Assembly: GCA_036269075.1 (NCBI GenBank)
Contig: DATASX010000019.1
Span: forward strand, 1-64,000
Length of the DNA stretch: 64,000 nt
Source of the DNA: Sporichthyaceae bacterium
GTDB lineage: Bacteria; Actinomycetota; Actinomycetes; Sporichthyales; Sporichthyaceae
Direction of reading: 5' to 3'
Shown: piece by piece, positions 16,653 to 25,059 of the stretch
Layout: the number at the start of each line of letters is the position of its first letter
Numbering within the stretch: the stretch's first letter is position 1
The notes under the pieces: model-generated
What the model was told of the DNA's origin: nothing
The model's database searches: none
Seen by the model: only the letters and a program-made list of their open reading frames with translations
Translations under genes and position numbers: made by a program

Positions 16653-17602
16653 AAGGACTGCCGATCGAGCAGGTAGAACTGCTGCGGGCGCAGGCGGGCG
16701 ACGCCAAGGATCATCACCAGCAGGATCAGGTTGAGCAGCAATTCCTGGCGACCGATGTCGAACGACGCTCCGGCGGAAGTGCCGATCACCCCCACCACCA
16801 GGCCGGTCTGCACCAGGGCGAGGACGAACGAGGCGATCAACGCGATCGGCAGGCTCATCAGCCCACCGACGATCGCGACCGCCAGACCGCGGAGCAGGAA
16901 GATGATCAGGTTGATCGGGTCCGGGCCGGACTGCGCCGCGATCAGGGCCCCGGCCAGCGCCGAGACCGCCCCGGCGCCGGTGTGGATGCCTGTGGTTATC
17001 CGACCGACCTTGACCCCGCACCAGGAAGCCGGCTCGGGGTCGTCGGCGATCGCCTGCAGGTGGCGCCCGGTCCGGGACATGTTGAGAAACACCGCCAGCG
17101 CGACGACGAGCACCACCGCGATCACGATCGTGCCCGTTCGCAGCGGGGTCAGCACCACGCCGGCGATAGTGATGCGCCCGAAGTTGAACGGGCTCGGCGG
17201 GATCGAGTCGGGCGGCACCGCCAACGTCGTCGAGAAGACGCCGAGCGCAGTCATCATCGCGCCGAGCGAGATCACGGTCAGCGTCATGCGGGGCAGGGCA
17301 GCGACCTTCGGGTGTGTGGTCGCCAACCCGTAGGCAGCGCCGAGCAGGGCACCGATCGCCACCACCACCAACAGCCCGACGAACGGCGGCAGCTCCGGCC
17401 GGGTCCCGGGGACCGTCTCGATGTTGAAGACGAACCACCAGTACAGCAACGCTGCCGAGGCCGCGATCCCGCCGTGGACGAACGCGATCGTCCGGCTCAC
17501 TCGGTAGGAGAGCACCAACGCGATCGGCAGCAGGGCGTACAGACCGGCCTCGGCGACGCCGAGCACCAGCACCTGCTTCCACAGCGTGAGGTGGATACTC
17601 AT
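16649..17602 (-). CDS. Branched-chain-type ABC transporter permease (LivH-like)
   Basis: 317 residues with eight or so transmembrane helices. The start MSIHLTLWKQVLVLGVAEAG and the segment LALVLSYRVSRTIAFVHGGI fit the LivH family, as does the loop GVKVGRITTGIHTGAGAVSAL. It pairs with the permease half of the LivM-LivG fusion to form the translocation path. The ATG at 17602 is chosen over an upstream in-frame TTG. It is the first gene of the operon livH-livF-livMG-padR. The PH-domain gene is divergent, and the operon promoter should lie in the 140 bases between them. No livK-like gene lies next to it, so the binding protein must be encoded elsewhere. Confidence 0.9.
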   Translation of the reverse strand: MSIHLTLWKQVLVLGVAEAGLYALLPIALVLSYRVSRTIAFVHGGIAASAALLYWWFVFNIETVPGTRPELPPFVGLLVVVAIGALLGAAYGLATTHPKVAALPRMTLTVISLGAMMTALGVFSTTLAVPPDSIPPSPFNFGRITIAGVVLTPLRTGTIVIAVVLVVALAVFLNMSRTGRHLQAIADDPEPASWCGVKVGRITTGIHTGAGAVSALAGALIAAQSGPDPINLIIFLLRGLAVAIVGGLMSLPIALIASFVLALVQTGLVVGVIGTSAGASFDIGRQELLLNLILLVMILGVARLRPQQFYLLDRQSL

Positions 17603-17742
17603 CGGCAATCCCGGCAACTAGTGCAGAGTGAAGTAATCGGCGACCCTACTCCGCCGCATCGAGGTGTCAACGGGGGCCCCGGTGGTTCGCCGTGCGGCGC
17701 AGCGCAGGTCCGCTGCGGGCACATCCCCGCGATACTCGCGAC

Positions 17743-18237
17743 GTGGACGACGCCCGGTCGCGGACCCGGCGGTTGCGGCGGACGACCCGCTTCGCGATCG
17801 TCGCGGTGGCGCTCGGCCTGGTCGGGGGTGCGGCGTTCGGGGCGGTCGACAAGCCGCGGTGGACCCCGCTCTACGCGGTGCTCGCCTTCTCCGGGGTCGC
17901 CGTGCTGCTGCTGCTGCGCGACGCGACGGTGTCGGTGGCCGACCAGCACCTGGTCGTGCAGAACCTCTTCCGGGTCTACGCGCTTCCGCTGGCCGGGATC
18001 CGACGCCCGATCACCGACGCCCGGGGCGGGGTGGCGCTGGTCGTGTACTTCCACCCCGACCTGCCGCCGTGGCCCGGTGGACCGCTGCCGCACGGTTGGC
18101 GGGCCAAGCACCGCCGCAAGCGGCTGCGCCGGGTCCGGGTCTTCGCGCTGACCCACGACGACGAGCTGCTCACCGAGATCCTGCGCCTGGCGCGCGAGGC
18201 CCGCGACGAGGTCGAACGGGGCCTCGCGACCGGCTGA
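17743..18237 (+). CDS. Membrane protein with PH-like domain
   Basis: About 164 residues from the GTG at 17743 (an earlier in-frame GTG at 17692 is possible). A basic N-terminus (RSRTRRLRRTTRF) is followed by two hydrophobic helices (AIVAVALGLVGGAAFGAV and LYAVLAFSGVAVLLLL). The rest resembles the bacterial PH domain of YdbS/YdbT-like proteins (DATVSVADQHLVVQNLF, then ALPLAGIRRPITDARGGVAL). These proteins are membrane-associated with unknown role. The C-terminal 60 residues are rich in Arg and then acidic helix. It converges with dinB, 18 bases away, and is divergent from the liv operon. No operon partner. Confidence 0.7.
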   Translation: MDDARSRTRRLRRTTRFAIVAVALGLVGGAAFGAVDKPRWTPLYAVLAFSGVAVLLLLRDATVSVADQHLVVQNLFRVYALPLAGIRRPITDARGGVALVVYFHPDLPPWPGGPLPHGWRAKHRRKRLRRVRVFALTHDDELLTEILRLAREARDEVERGLATG

Positions 18238-18255
18238 GCGGAGGTGGCGAGCCGC

Positions 18256-19449
18256 TCACCGGCGCCGGCGGCCCACCAGCGTGGCCGGACGCAGCGCAGC
18301 CGAGCCGAACCGCGCCCGGACCGCGTCCGAGGCGGCGTCGACCGCGGCGCGGCCGGCCGGCGGCGAGTCGTCGTCCGTCGGCCAGGGCAGTAGCAACTGG
18401 ACCGCCGAAGCCGACTCGACATCAGCCATCGTCAGGCCGAGCAGGGTCAGCCCCCGGACGGCCACCAGTTCCCGCATGCCGGCCAAAAGCGCCCGCGCCA
18501 CCGCCAGCACCACCTCGGTGTCGGCGGTCGCCGCCGCCAGCGAGTGCGAGCGGGTGACCGCCGTGTAATCGTCGAACCGCAGCCGCAGCACCACCGTGCG
18601 CCCGACCCGGTCGCCCCCCCGCAACCGGCACATCACCCGATCGACGATCGCCAGCAGGATCACGTCGATCGCGGCCGGGTCGCGGGCCCGCCGACCCAAC
18701 GCGGTCTGCGACCCGATCGACCGCCGCCGCGGCCCGGCCCGCGCCGACCCGGACTCCCGCCCGGCCGCCAATGCGTGCAGCCGCCGTGCCGTGCCCAGCC
18801 CGACCATCGCGCCCAACACGTCGACCGGAAGCGCCACCGCCTCGCCCAACGTCGCAATCCCACGCCTCGCCAACCGTTGTGCAGTCACCTCCCCCACGCC
18901 CCACAGCAACCCGATCGGCAACGGATGCAGGAACTCCCGCTCCCGCTCGGGCGCCACCAGCAACAACCCGTCCGGCTTGGCCACCCGACCGGCGACCTTC
19001 GCCAGGAACCTCGTCCGCGCGATCCCCACGGTGATCGCCAGCCCCACCTCGCCCCGCACCCGTTCCCGCAACCGGGTCGCTATGCCGTCGGCCGGCCCGG
19101 CCAACCGACGCAACCCGCCCACGTCGAGGAACGCCTCATCGATCGACACCGCCTCCACCACCGGTGTCATGTCGTCGAAAATCGCGAAAACCGCTTTGCT
19201 GGCCGCCGAATAGGCCGCGAACCGAGGCGGGACCACAATCAACTGCGGGCACAGCCGCCGGGCCGCGACCACACCCATCGCCGACCGCACTCCGCAGGCC
19301 TTCGCCTCGTAACTGGCCGCCAGCACCACGCCGCCGCCGACCGCAGTCGGGCGGCCGCGCAACCCCGGCTCATCGCGCTGCTCCACGGAGGCGAAGAACG
19401 CATCCAGATCGGCGTGCAGGATGCTCGCGTTCCTCAGTGCCTCCGGCAC
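18256..19449 (-). CDS. dinB: DNA polymerase IV (Y-family translesion polymerase)
   Basis: 397 residues. The palm motif ILHADLDAFFASVEQRD (residues about 10-26) and the second catalytic motif VSIDEAFLDVGG (about 103-114) supply the metal-binding acids. The thumb helix-hairpin-helix is around LWGVGEVTAQRLARRGIATLGE, and the C-terminal little-finger domain ends in a basic tail. It copies past damaged bases without proofreading. No canonical beta-clamp motif is obvious at the C-terminus. The start is GTG at 19449. A LexA box (19463-19478) lies 13 bases upstream, so expression should be SOS-controlled. It stands alone between convergent and same-strand neighbours. Confidence 0.95.
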   Translation of the reverse strand: MPEALRNASILHADLDAFFASVEQRDEPGLRGRPTAVGGGVVLAASYEAKACGVRSAMGVVAARRLCPQLIVVPPRFAAYSAASKAVFAIFDDMTPVVEAVSIDEAFLDVGGLRRLAGPADGIATRLRERVRGEVGLAITVGIARTRFLAKVAGRVAKPDGLLLVAPEREREFLHPLPIGLLWGVGEVTAQRLARRGIATLGEAVALPVDVLGAMVGLGTARRLHALAAGRESGSARAGPRRRSIGSQTALGRRARDPAAIDVILLAIVDRVMCRLRGGDRVGRTVVLRLRFDDYTAVTRSHSLAAATADTEVVLAVARALLAGMRELVAVRGLTLLGLTMADVESASAVQLLLPWPTDDDSPPAGRAAVDAASDAVRARFGSAALRPATLVGRRRR

Positions 19450-19462
19450 ACCACCAAGTTAT

Positions 19463-19478
19463 TCGAACATACGTTCGA
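19463..19478. promoter_or_regulatory. LexA (SOS) box upstream of dinB
   Basis: TCGAACATACGTTCGA matches the actinobacterial SOS box TCGAAC-N4-GTTCGA exactly. It lies between the sigma-factor stop codon (19481) and the dinB start, so LexA would block dinB transcription until DNA damage. Confidence 0.88.
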
Positions 19479-19480
19479 CG

Positions 19481-20476
19481 TCAAGCCTCGATCGGAGCCC
19501 CCGCCGGCGGCCCCTCCGACAGTGCGAACAGCGGCCACAACCGCTCGGTGTCGAGGAACGCGTTCAGCCCGATGATCAGCCCGTCGCGGATCTCCAGCAC
19601 CTGGATCCCCCAGGGCCGGTACTCGCCGTCGTCGTCCAAGCGCCACTGCGCGAACCCCGGCGAACCGTTCACGGCCATCGGGATCATCCGCGACCGGGCG
19701 CAGGCCGCGCCGCGCTTGCGCAGCCAGGTGCCGATCGTCTCGGCGCCGCGCAGCCACAGCGGCAACGGCGGCATCGACATCACGGCGTCGGCGTGCAACA
19801 GCTTCACCAGGGCGTCGATGTCGTAGGTGGTGAACGCGGTGACATACCGCTCGAGCAGATCGCGCTGTGCCGGGTCCTGCGGCCGGATCGGCTCGCCGAG
19901 ATCGCCCGACCAGTCGGCCAGCGTGGCCCGGGCCCGCTGCAAAGCGCTGTTCACCGACGCGGTCGTGGTGTCGAGCAGCACGGCGACCTCTGCGGCCGGC
20001 CAGCACAGCACGTCGCGCAGGATGAGCACCGCGCGCTGCCGGGGCGGGAGCAACTGCAATGTGGCGACGAACGCCAACCGCACCGACTCCCGGGCGGTCA
20101 CCAGTTCGGCCGGGTCGCCGACCTCGGGGACCACGCGCAGGTCGGCGATCGGACCGAGCCAGTACGAGTCCGCGAGCGGCTCGCCGATCGGGGCGTTCGG
20201 GAACGAGCTCGGCCGCAGGTCCATCGGTCGGGCCCGGCGCGCCCGGGCCGTCAGCAGGTCGAAGCAGACGTTGGTCGCGATGCGGAACAACCACGACCGC
20301 AAGCTGGACCGGCCCTCGAACCGTTCCTGCGAGCGCCAGGCCCGCAGCATCGTCTCCTGGACCGCGTCCTCAGCCTCCGTCCCGGACCCCAGCATCCGGT
20401 AGCAGTAGCCGGTGAGCGCGACCCGGTGCTCCTCGAGGTCGACGCCGATCGGGCCGGAGTCCAGGACGGATGTCAT
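19481..20476 (-). CDS. ECF sigma factor with C-terminal SnoaL-like domain (SigG type)
   Basis: 331 residues. Region 2 is seen in LTGYCYRMLGSGTEAEDAVQ and SSLRSWLFRIATNVCFDLL, and region 4 in LQLLPPRQRAVLILRDVL and the recognition helix around TTASVNSALQRARATL. A C-terminal SnoaL/NTF2-like domain of about 130 residues follows (AFTTYDIDALVKLLHADAVMS through VLEIRDGLIIGLNAFLDT). In this sigma class the extra domain replaces a separate anti-sigma factor. The ATG at 20476 has GGAAAGGGGGATC just upstream. It follows the DUF899 gene by 38 bases on the same strand, so the two probably share a transcript. The inducing signal is unknown. Confidence 0.9.
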   Translation of the reverse strand: MTSVLDSGPIGVDLEEHRVALTGYCYRMLGSGTEAEDAVQETMLRAWRSQERFEGRSSLRSWLFRIATNVCFDLLTARARRARPMDLRPSSFPNAPIGEPLADSYWLGPIADLRVVPEVGDPAELVTARESVRLAFVATLQLLPPRQRAVLILRDVLCWPAAEVAVLLDTTTASVNSALQRARATLADWSGDLGEPIRPQDPAQRDLLERYVTAFTTYDIDALVKLLHADAVMSMPPLPLWLRGAETIGTWLRKRGAACARSRMIPMAVNGSPGFAQWRLDDDGEYRPWGIQVLEIRDGLIIGLNAFLDTERLWPLFALSEGPPAGAPIEA

Positions 20477-20514
20477 GACTGATCCCCCTTTCCGGAGAGG
20501 GAAGTGACGTTGAG

Positions 20515-21162
20515 TCAGTTCTGGTGCTCGTCGTGCAGCCGCCACCACTGTTGCGGAAAGTCCAGCTGCTCCTCCTGCCGGCCGAGCGCCGTCAGGTCGA
20601 GCCAGTGGTAGGTGCCGATGAACATCTCGCCGCCGCGATCCTGCACCGTGTAGGTGTGCAGGACGTCGGAGCCGTCGCGCAGATACACGCTGACCGTCGG
20701 CCGGTCGCCGGCCGGCGTGTGGTGGCCGAGGTCGGTCGCGAACTCGTCGCTGGAGGAGACCCAGGGCAGGTGGCTCCAGCCCATCCGCTCGCGGAACGGC
20801 GCGGTCTCGGCCAACGAGGCCCGCGAGGTGATCACGAACGAGGTGTCGCGGGCGTTCAGATGCGCCAGGTGACCGAGGTTGTCGATCAGGAACGAGCAGC
20901 CCGAGCAGCCCTGCGTCTCCCCCGGTGCGTACATGAAGTGGTAGATGATCAGCTGACGCCGACCGTCGAACAGGTCCAGCAGGCTCACCTCGCCGGTGGG
21001 CGTGGAAAACTTGTAGTCCTTCTCCACCCGCGCCGCGGGCAGCGCCCGGCGCTTTGCCGCCAGTGCATCGCGCGCCCGGGTCAGCGCCTTCTCCTCGACG
21101 AGCAGCTCCGCACGAGCCGCCTCGAACTCCTCGCGGCTCACGACGTTCGGTCCAGCGGTCAT
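20515..21162 (-). CDS. DUF899 thioredoxin-like protein
   Basis: 215 residues. The N-terminal helix (VSREEFEAARAELLVEEKAL) and the core phrases LLDLFDGRRQLIIYHFMYAP and CSGCSFLIDNLGHLAHLNAR are hallmarks of DUF899, a thioredoxin-fold family. The CSGC pair could be redox active. The rest includes the conserved aromatic region WSHLPWVSSSDEFATDLG and GTYHWLDLTALGRQE. No biochemical role is established for the family. The ATG at 21162 has GGAGGCGAACATC upstream. Gene order DUF899-sigma factor, with a small gap, suggests the sigma factor reports on or controls this protein. A cytoplasmic location is expected, since there is no signal peptide. Confidence 0.85.
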   Translation of the reverse strand: MTAGPNVVSREEFEAARAELLVEEKALTRARDALAAKRRALPAARVEKDYKFSTPTGEVSLLDLFDGRRQLIIYHFMYAPGETQGCSGCSFLIDNLGHLAHLNARDTSFVITSRASLAETAPFRERMGWSHLPWVSSSDEFATDLGHHTPAGDRPTVSVYLRDGSDVLHTYTVQDRGGEMFIGTYHWLDLTALGRQEEQLDFPQQWWRLHDEHQN

Positions 21163-21345
21163 GATGTTCGCCTCCGTTGTCCGTAGCAGTACCGACAACT
21201 CCTAAGACCGACCCTCGCCCAGGAACTAATCGCCACGCTAGCCCCGAGTTCTCGCGGACGGCAGATGCGGACGGGGATCTGCTGCCCGCGCAAGCTTGAC
21301 CGATCGATTCGCCCGTCCGGACTCAACGGTCTTTATCGTTCGCGG

Positions 21346-22116
21346 ATGGAGGTGACCGCGCGGGTCACGGCGGCGCCGCGGGCAGTCGCTGCACGCCGCC
21401 TGCTGCGCGAGGCTGCCGTCCTGGCGGTGCTGTGGGTGATCTACTCCGTCGGCCGGGGTCTGGCCGGCCGCCACGTCGGTCGCGCGTTCCCGAACTCCAG
21501 CGACGTCTGGCGCCTGGAACGGTGGCTGCACCTGCCCAGCGAGGCGTCCCTGCAGCACACCGTGCTGGGCTGGCACGGCGTCATCCACGTTGCCGACCTC
21601 TACTACGAGTACGTCCACTTCAGCGACTTCCTGCTGGTGACGGCCTGGCTGCTGCTGCGGCACCCGGAACACTTCCGGTGGTTCCGTCGGGTCCTGGTGT
21701 TCATCACCGGGATGGAACTGGTCGGGCACTTCGTCTACCCGCTGGCGCCGTCGCGCATGCGGCCGGACCTGGGCATGGTCGACACCGCGCAGCTCGACGG
21801 CCACTCGGTCTACGGCCACAGCTACGCCGACCACGGCTGGTTCAACCAGTACGCGGCAATGCCGTCGATGCATGTCACCTGGGCGTTCTTCGTCGCGCTG
21901 GTGGTGATCACGATCGCGCGCTCGCCGTGGCGGTGGTTGGTCGTGGTGCACCCGGCGCTGATGACCTTGACCGTGGTCGTCACCGGCAACCACTACTGGC
22001 TCGACGGCATCGTCGGGGTCGCGCTGCTGGCAATCGGATTAGTGCTGTTCCGGCGCGACGCACCCTGGAACCGACCGGCAAATAGGGTTGCCGCATGTCT
22101 TCCTACGTCGCGATAA
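21346..22116 (+). CDS. PAP2-superfamily membrane phosphatase/transferase
   Basis: About 256 residues with five or six transmembrane helices. The family signature is split: YPLAPSRMRPDLGM, then AAMPSMHVTWAFF (the PSMH motif supplies a catalytic His) and TGNHYWLDGIVGV (the second His and the Asp). This matches the inositolphosphotransferase-like branch of the PAP2 superfamily, which acts on lipid phosphates or transfers headgroups at the outer membrane face. A preceding helix carries YEYVHFSDFLLVTAWLLLR. The ATG at 21346 is chosen because the longer frame to 21265 adds only hydrophilic residues. Its last 22 bases overlap the start of mhuD in another frame, so the two genes may be co-translated. 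Confidence 0.85.
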   Translation: MEVTARVTAAPRAVAARRLLREAAVLAVLWVIYSVGRGLAGRHVGRAFPNSSDVWRLERWLHLPSEASLQHTVLGWHGVIHVADLYYEYVHFSDFLLVTAWLLLRHPEHFRWFRRVLVFITGMELVGHFVYPLAPSRMRPDLGMVDTAQLDGHSVYGHSYADHGWFNQYAAMPSMHVTWAFFVALVVITIARSPWRWLVVVHPALMTLTVVVTGNHYWLDGIVGVALLAIGLVLFRRDAPWNRPANRVAACLPTSR

Positions 22117-22424
22117 ACGTGCTGTCCGTGCCCGAGGGCATGGGTGCCCACCTCGAGGAGCGCTTCGCCGCCCGCGCCGGGATGGTCGAGGGCTCGGCGG
22201 GGTTCGAGGGCTTCCAACTGCTGCGCCCGCTGGAGGGCACCGACAAGTACTTCGTGTTCACCAGGTGGGCGTCCAAGGGAGATTTCGAGACCTGGCGCGA
22301 CGGCATGGGCGCCGCGGCGCACGCGCGGGAAGGGCAGAACGGCCCGCCCGCGTCGATGGGCGCTGAACTCTGGGCGTTCGACGTGGTTCTGGACGTAACG
22401 CCCAGCCGCCAACCGGGCGCATAG
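22095..22424 (+). CDS. mhuD: MhuD-type haem-degrading monooxygenase
   Basis: 109 residues, closely patterned on the mycobacterial MhuD (antibiotic-biosynthesis-monooxygenase fold). Shared stretches include PEGMGAHLEERFAARA, GFEGFQLLRPLEGTDKYFVF and ELWAFDVVLDV. The key residues are kept with a one-position shift: Asn8, Trp67 and His76 correspond to Asn7, Trp66 and His75 of MhuD, where His ligates haem iron. The enzyme opens the haem ring to release iron, giving mycobilins in mycobacteria. It is cytoplasmic. The ATG lies inside the end of the PAP2 gene. No haem transporter or iron box is visible nearby. Confidence 0.9.
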   Translation: MSSYVAINVLSVPEGMGAHLEERFAARAGMVEGSAGFEGFQLLRPLEGTDKYFVFTRWASKGDFETWRDGMGAAAHAREGQNGPPASMGAELWAFDVVLDVTPSRQPGA

Positions 22425-22577
22425 CCACTTTTCACGAAGCCGAAATGGATCCTCATCCGTTCGGATGAGCTCGACCTCGGTCGAATGGTCAGGATCCCGC
22501 AATGTCCGGAACCGTGCCCCAGACCCTCTCGTCACACCTGTCGTAAGCGGGGGACAGGTGACGCGGGGGGGCAGGAA

Positions 22578-23336
22578 ATGGGCATCAGGCTGCGCGGCGA
22601 GCGCCCGGAAAGACGAATCGCGACCGGTGCGGCAGCGCTGGCAACAACACTCGGTCTGAGCCTGGGGGGGCTCCCGACCACCGCGGAGGCGGCGACCAGC
22701 AAGCCAGTGGTGGTCGGCTTCGGCGACTCGGTGCCGGCCGGGCTGCATTGCAGCTGCCAGAACATGATCACGCAGTACGCCGATGAGATCGGCGGGACGG
22801 CGCAGAACCTGTCCAGCAGCGGTTCGACCAGCCTCAACCTGGTCCACCTGCTCAACACCGCGCGGGCCTGGAACGCCGTCAAGAGCGCCTCGGTCGTGGT
22901 GATCATGACCGGCGCCAACGACTACACCAACGCGTTCGACGCGGTCAGCAACGGGGCTTCCACCTCGCAGTACAACAGCGTTGCGAACTCGGTGAAGGCC
23001 AACGTCACCGCCGCGGTGAAGCGGGTCCGGTACATCAATCCCAACGCCGACGTGGTGGTCGTCGACTACTGGGGGGCGATGGAGGCGGGCAAGGTCGCGC
23101 AGCAGAACTACAACGCGGCGACCCAGTACGCGGCGCTGAAGGCCACCGAGTCGGTGGACGGGGCGTTGTGGCAGGTCGCGACCAGCCAGCACACCTACTG
23201 GGTGTCTACCTACAACGTGTTCTACAAGACGCCGAGCACCGACATCACCGGCCTGCTGCTGTCCGACGGGAACCATCTGTCCCCAGCGGGCACGTCGCTG
23301 ATCGCGGGCGCGCTGAACGCAGTGCTCTCGCTCTAA
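22578..23336 (+). CDS. Secreted SGNH/GDSL hydrolase
   Basis: 252 residues. A signal peptide (LRGERPERRIATGAAALATT and on, cleavage near AEA-A, residue 38) is followed by block I GFGDSVPAG with Ser51 as the likely nucleophile. The Asn block is VIMTGANDYT, and the catalytic Asp/His motif is SDGNHLSPAG near the end. Such enzymes are secreted esterases or lipases. Two cysteines (HCSCQN) follow block I. The start at 22578 gives a normal signal peptide, although its AGGA site is close. The TAA stop (23334-23336) is inside the target duplication of the following IS, so the gene was hit exactly at its end yet remains complete. Confidence 0.9.
   Translation: MGIRLRGERPERRIATGAAALATTLGLSLGGLPTTAEAATSKPVVVGFGDSVPAGLHCSCQNMITQYADEIGGTAQNLSSSGSTSLNLVHLLNTARAWNAVKSASVVVIMTGANDYTNAFDAVSNGASTSQYNSVANSVKANVTAAVKRVRYINPNADVVVVDYWGAMEAGKVAQQNYNAATQYAALKATESVDGALWQVATSQHTYWVSTYNVFYKTPSTDITGLLLSDGNHLSPAGTSLIAGALNAVLSL
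23333..23336. repeat. Target-site duplication CTAA, left copy
   Basis: CTAA precedes the left inverted repeat and recurs at 24993-24996. The last three bases are the stop codon of the SGNH hydrolase gene. Confidence 0.85.
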
Positions 23337-24992
23337 CCTCGAAATTGCAGGTCGGCGGGTGTTGGGCGGCGGGTGAGACACGGAAGTGCCTGTCCGGCAA
23401 GGGAAGATCGGGATTCCTGAGGTCCTGATGTTCCCTGGCGGAAGGCACTCCGTAGGTGAAGGTTATCCCGGCCCGTCGTCTTGTCCTTGATGCGGCTCGC
23501 GAGCCGTTGGTGTCCTCGGCGGGTGGGTTGTTGCTGCGCCGCACGGTCGAGTTGTCCGGGGTGCAACGGGCACTGTCGAGGGCGTTGATGCACCGGCGCA
23601 CGCCGCAGACGGTCCACGACCCGGGCAAGGTGTTGATCGACCTGGCCACGGCGGTGGCGCTGGGCGGGGACTGCCTTGCCGATGTCGCGGTGGTCCGAGC
23701 GCAGGAGGGGTTGTTCGGCACGGTCGCCTCCGACGCGACGGTCTCACGTCTGATCACCGCCCTGGCCGCCGACATCGACATCGCACTCCCGGCGCTGCGT
23801 GCGGCCCGCGCGCAGGCGCGGGCGGCGGTGTGGGCCCGGCGTCGGCCGTTGACCGGCTCGCCCGGGGAGCGTGACGGTGGGCAGGTGATCGTGGACCTGG
23901 ACGTCACCCTGGTCGAGGCGCACTCGGAGAAGGAACAGGCCGGCCCGACCTACAGACGCGGGTTCGGGTTCGCCCCGATGTGCGCGTTCGTGGACCACGG
24001 TCCCCAGGGCACCGGGGAGGTCCTGACCGTGGACCTGCGCCCGGGTCCGGCCTCCGCGTTCAGCTCCGCCGACCACATCAGCGCCCTGGACGGGGCGCTG
24101 CAGCAGTTGCCCGAGCACGAGCGCGGTCAGGTGCTCGTGCGCACCGACGGTGGCGGCTGTTCCAAGGCGTTCCTGCACCACATCAGCGACCTGGGCCTGG
24201 AGTACTCCATCGGGTTCCCCGCCCGCGACGCGGTCGCCGTCGCGATCGAGGCGACCCCGCCCGGGGAGTGGGTCGACGCGCTGGACGCCGACGGCACCCC
24301 GCGCGAGGGGGCGCAGGTCGTCGAGCTGACCGACCGGCTGCCGACCCCGACCCGTCCGACCCGGTCCCCGGCCAGGTTCGGCCCGCAGCACTGGCCCGAG
24401 GACATTCGGGTGATCGCCCGGCGTGAACGACCGCACCCCGGCGCGCAACTACGCCTGACCGACCACGACGGGTGGCGCATCACCTGCTTCGCCACCAACA
24501 CCACCGACTGGCCCCTGGTGGATCTGGAGGTCCGCCACCGTCAACGCGCCCGCGCCGAGGACCGCATCCGCGCGCTGAAGGACACCGGCATGGGCAACCT
24601 GCCCCTGCACGGGTTCGCGCAGAACCAGATCTGGCTCGAGATCGTCGCCCTGGCCGCCGACCTGCTCGTCTGGACCCAGACCCTCGCCTTCGCGACCACA
24701 CACCCCGCGCGCCGCTGGGAACCCAAACGGCTGCGACTGCGACTGCTGCACGTTGCCGGACGGATCATCCGCACCGCCCGACAACGCCGACTACGTCTCC
24801 CCGCGGGCTGGCCCTGGAACCACCTCATCGAAACCGGCTGGGCCGCCCTGCACACCTGACTTACCGTCACTGTCCACAGCGACCGAGGAACGGAGAACCG
24901 GCACAGCGCCGGGGACCGATCACGCCCCGGCGACCACACCATCGCGAAGCCGTCCCAACCAGTCAGCCCGCCAGACACCTGCAATTTCGAGG
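23337..24992 (+). mobile_element. IS1380-family insertion sequence
   Basis: A 1,656-base element bounded by perfect 16-base inverted repeats, CCTCGAAATTGCAGGT (23337-23352) and its complement (24977-24992). It is flanked by CTAA on both sides and contains one transposase gene. All parts are intact, so it may be active and recently inserted. Confidence 0.95.
23456..24859 (+). CDS. IS1380-family transposase
   Basis: 467 residues, a full-length DDE transposase of the IS1380 family. Likely catalytic acids are in VIVDLDVTLVEAHSEKEQAG (first Asp), VLVRTDGGGCSKAFL (second Asp) and the C-terminal region RARAEDRIRALKDTGMGNLP (Glu). Phrases such as YRRGFGFAPMCAFVDH and AQNQIWLEIVALAADLLVW are characteristic. 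It catalyses excision and insertion of its own element. The start used is GTG at 23456, near the left end; the frame is uninterrupted, so the copy looks functional. Confidence 0.95.
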   Translation: MKVIPARRLVLDAAREPLVSSAGGLLLRRTVELSGVQRALSRALMHRRTPQTVHDPGKVLIDLATAVALGGDCLADVAVVRAQEGLFGTVASDATVSRLITALAADIDIALPALRAARAQARAAVWARRRPLTGSPGERDGGQVIVDLDVTLVEAHSEKEQAGPTYRRGFGFAPMCAFVDHGPQGTGEVLTVDLRPGPASAFSSADHISALDGALQQLPEHERGQVLVRTDGGGCSKAFLHHISDLGLEYSIGFPARDAVAVAIEATPPGEWVDALDADGTPREGAQVVELTDRLPTPTRPTRSPARFGPQHWPEDIRVIARRERPHPGAQLRLTDHDGWRITCFATNTTDWPLVDLEVRHRQRARAEDRIRALKDTGMGNLPLHGFAQNQIWLEIVALAADLLVWTQTLAFATTHPARRWEPKRLRLRLLHVAGRIIRTARQRRLRLPAGWPWNHLIETGWAALHT

Positions 24993-24996
24993 CTAA
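24993..24996. repeat. Target-site duplication CTAA, right copy
   Basis: Second copy of the 4-base duplication made on insertion of the IS1380-family element. Confidence 0.85.
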
Positions 24997-25011
24997 GACC
25001 CGTTCCAACCG

Positions 25012-25052
25012 ACCGCGGTGGTACCTGACGAAGCGTCAGGTACCACCGCGGT
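25012..25052. terminator. Strong bidirectional hairpin between convergent genes
   Basis: ACCGCGGTGGTACCTGACG and its exact complement form a 19-bp stem with an AAG loop. It sits just before the alpha/beta-hydrolase stop. Before the IS insertion it would also have been about 15 bases after the SGNH-hydrolase stop, so the IS has separated that gene from its terminator. Confidence 0.85.
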
Positions 25053-25059
25053 TGACGTC

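Noticed and set aside
22485-22577. Longer start of the SGNH hydrolase
   Set aside because: It adds residues before an otherwise normal signal peptide; the ATG at 22578 is more consistent.
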